Positions 62,408 through 64,000 of a DNA stretch of 64,000 bases are shown here, piece by piece; the stretch's first letter is position 1, and the number at the start of each line of letters is the position of its first letter. Source of the stretch: Thermogemmatispora carboxidivorans. GTDB lineage: Bacteria > Chloroflexota > Ktedonobacteria > Ktedonobacterales > Ktedonobacteraceae. The stretch is taken from the NCBI RefSeq assembly GCF_000702505.1, contig NZ_JNIM01000001.1, positions 2,790,001 through 2,854,000 on the forward strand. Direction: 5' to 3'. Under the pieces are notes generated by a model. The model was not told the origin of the DNA. It saw only the letters and a program-made list of their open reading frames with translations, and did not search any database. A program made the position numbers and the translations under genes.

Positions 62408-63868
62408 TTAGCTGGCGCAACAACTGAGCAGGCGGACATCCCGCGTGAAGGAGAGCGCCACCAGCTTGAGTGCCTCCGCCATCGTCGGATAGACATGGAT
62501 CAACTCCGTGAAATCCTCCAGCGTGGCCCCAAAGCGCAGCGCCATCGCCGCCTCGTGGATCACTTCCCCCGCACTCTCCCCCAGCAACGAGACCCCCAGC
62601 ACGCGCCGACTGGCCCGCTCCACGACCATCTTGACCAGCCCTTGCGTCCGATGGATCGCTCCCGCCCGCGGCACCAGGTTCAGCGGCAGCACCTGACAGG
62701 CACAGGCCAGCCCTTCCTGCTGCGCCTGCGCATCGGTCAGGCCCACCATCGCCAGCGGCGGATCAGTAAAGATACAGCGTGGGATCACCCGATGGTCCAC
62801 CGGACGTGGTGGCTCCCCAGAGAGGGCATTGTGTGCGGCCAGCCTGCCATCGGCAGCCCCCACCGGCGTGGCGAACTGATTGCCCCAGGCCCAGCCAATG
62901 ACATCACCTGCCGCCCAGATGTGTGGCACGCTTGTCCGCAGTGTCCGGTCGACCTGCACCGCTCCATCGGCCTCCAGCACTATCCCAGCCCGCTCCAGCC
63001 CCAGCCCGTCGGTATTGGGACGCCGTCCAGTCGCAACCAGCAGCTGCTCGACCTCCAGCGTCTCTCTCTGCCCTCCCCACTGGAAGGTGACAGCCACGCC
63101 TCTGACCCCTGGCGCCACTCGCTGCACCTGGACCCGCGTTCGCAACTGCAGCCCCTCCGCCTCCAGCAGCCCGGCGAGTGTCCACGCCAGCTCTGGCTCC
63201 ACGCCAGGCAGTAGCTGCGCACCCCGCGTCAGGAGAGTCACCTGCGTCCCCAACCGGACGAAGAGCTGACCCAGCTCCAGGGCAATCGCCCCAGCACCCA
63301 GGATCACGAGCGAGCGCGGCTGCTGGCGCAGCGACGTCTGCCAGGGATCATCGGCGCTACTGAGCAGATCGCTGGTCAGGAAAGGAACTTTCTCTAATCC
63401 CGGCAGCGCCGGGACGACCGGGCGCGAGCCGGTGGCGATCAGCAGCTGCTGGCCACGCAGGCGCCGCGCGCCGTCAGGACCAGTCACTACCACCTCGTGC
63501 GGCGAGAGCAGCTGCGCTCGCCCCCGCACCAGACCCAGGCCCGCAATCTCGTGCAGCAGATGCTCGTAGCGCTCCCAGCGATAGGCCTGGACCAGGACAT
63601 CCTTCTGCTCCAGTAACTCGCTCCAGCTGGCCGGCATTCGCAAAGGGGTCAGGCCAGGATAGCGCGGATGAGCCGCCTCGTGCACCAGGCGCGCCGCCTC
63701 GATCAGATTCTTGGAAGGCAGACAGCCCCGATTAGCACAGGTTCCCCCGATGGTGCGCTCCTCGGTCAGCAGGGCGGTTTTACCCAGTTCAGCAGCGTGT
63801 AGCGCCGCAGCGAAGGCGGTCGAGCCGCTGCCCAGGATTAAGAGATCAGGCTCGCTCACGATCGTCAT
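62408..63868 (-). CDS. merA: Mercuric reductase (MerA-type flavoprotein disulfide reductase)
   Basis: The 486-residue protein starts MTIVSEPDLLILGSGSTAFA (a frame upstream to 63931 lacks homology). It has the FAD site GSGSTAFAAA, redox cysteines in GGTCANRGCLPSKN, the NAD(P) site ILGAGAIALELGQ, the FAD-contacting WAAGDVIG, and the dimerisation domain. The C-terminus ends LLSCCAS, the vicinal cysteine pair that hands Hg(II) to the active site and separates MerA from lipoamide dehydrogenase. The NmerA metal-binding domain is absent, as in many thermophile MerAs. No merR, merT or merP is visible in the 130 bases that remain upstream. Confidence 0.85.
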   Translation of the reverse strand: MTIVSEPDLLILGSGSTAFAAALHAAELGKTALLTEERTIGGTCANRGCLPSKNLIEAARLVHEAAHPRYPGLTPLRMPASWSELLEQKDVLVQAYRWERYEHLLHEIAGLGLVRGRAQLLSPHEVVVTGPDGARRLRGQQLLIATGSRPVVPALPGLEKVPFLTSDLLSSADDPWQTSLRQQPRSLVILGAGAIALELGQLFVRLGTQVTLLTRGAQLLPGVEPELAWTLAGLLEAEGLQLRTRVQVQRVAPGVRGVAVTFQWGGQRETLEVEQLLVATGRRPNTDGLGLERAGIVLEADGAVQVDRTLRTSVPHIWAAGDVIGWAWGNQFATPVGAADGRLAAHNALSGEPPRPVDHRVIPRCIFTDPPLAMVGLTDAQAQQEGLACACQVLPLNLVPRAGAIHRTQGLVKMVVERASRRVLGVSLLGESAGEVIHEAAMALRFGATLEDFTELIHVYPTMAEALKLVALSFTRDVRLLSCCAS

Positions 63869-64000
63869 TGCTCGGATACTTCCTTTCCTTGGTGACGGGG
63901 AAGGGATCAGCAGCTCGCTGGCCCCGACCAAACAGGCACCAGCTGGATAGCCCTGGGAGCCAACAGCATTCGGCTGTTCAGGATACCAATATATCCGCTT

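Noticed and set aside
62192..63214. 340-residue rightward open frame
   Set aside because: Antisense to the mercuric reductase; no domain signature.
1..64000. CRISPR arrays, tRNA or rRNA genes, transposases
   Set aside because: No regularly spaced repeats, cloverleaf or rRNA-like sequence, and no transposase motif with flanking inverted repeats was seen by reading; a tRNAscan or ISfinder run would be needed to exclude them fully.

Overview
The window is GC-rich and densely coded. It most resembles a thermophilic, aerobic member of the Chloroflexota, class Ktedonobacteria (Thermogemmatispora-like). This is inferred from the style of the proteins (kumamolisin-type acid protease, ABC sugar importers without their own ATPase, LuxR/STAND/FtsX-type remnants, ECF41-type sigma factor) and could not be tested against a database. 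No rRNA, tRNA, CRISPR array or intact insertion sequence was recognised.

Positions 1-11319 look like an anti-phage defence locus. Two leftward, translationally coupled genes encode a SNF2-family helicase (cut by the window edge) and a 1777-residue DUF1998 helicase with a VSR/DUF559-like C-terminal domain, resembling Druantia DruE or a DrmA-DrmB fusion. They diverge from an McrB-like AAA+ motor and an McrC-like DUF2357/PD-(D/E)XK nuclease. I cannot match this four-gene layout to a named system.

Positions 11400-21560 are a patchy zone. A few intact genes (secreted protein, PQQ-repeat protein, BAAT-type acyltransferase/thioesterase, DUF2269 membrane protein, SigJ-like sigma factor) are mixed with broken ones: an alpha/beta hydrolase, a STAND-type ATPase tail, an FtsX permease, a LuxR tail fused by deletion to a beheaded DUF1028 gene, and an MFS exporter tail.

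Positions 21563-30203 hold a MarR regulator with two TTGC-N4-GCAA sites at its promoter, then an alpha-glucan module: cytoplasmic GH13 enzyme, sugar-binding lipoprotein, two permeases and a secreted GH13 amylase with a CBM20 starch-binding domain. Positions 30283-43026 carry housekeeping and accessory genes: two nucleotidyltransferases, a kumamolisin, a formaldehyde-dehydrogenase-like ADH, a NYN-LOTUS protein, a ureohydrolase, a metallophosphoesterase and an APC permease.

The most striking region is 43203-59054, two divergent operons that together look like a complete route from sulfoquinovose (the plant sulfolipid sugar) to pyruvate and sulfite. The rightward operon has a ROK regulator, ABC sugar importer, L-fucose/arabinose-isomerase-like enzyme, Fsa-type transaldolase and GH31 glycosidase, giving the sulfo-transaldolase half (sulfoquinovose to sulfolactaldehyde). 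The leftward operon has SuyA, SuyB, an aldehyde dehydrogenase, an SlcC-like and a ComC-like dehydrogenase and a FadR-type regulator. It would oxidise sulfolactaldehyde to sulfolactate, invert its stereochemistry through sulfopyruvate, and cleave the C-S bond. Two near-consensus back-to-back promoters, each with its own candidate operator, lie between them.

The right end (59456-63868) has two SAM-dependent methyltransferases and a mercuric-reductase-like flavoprotein.
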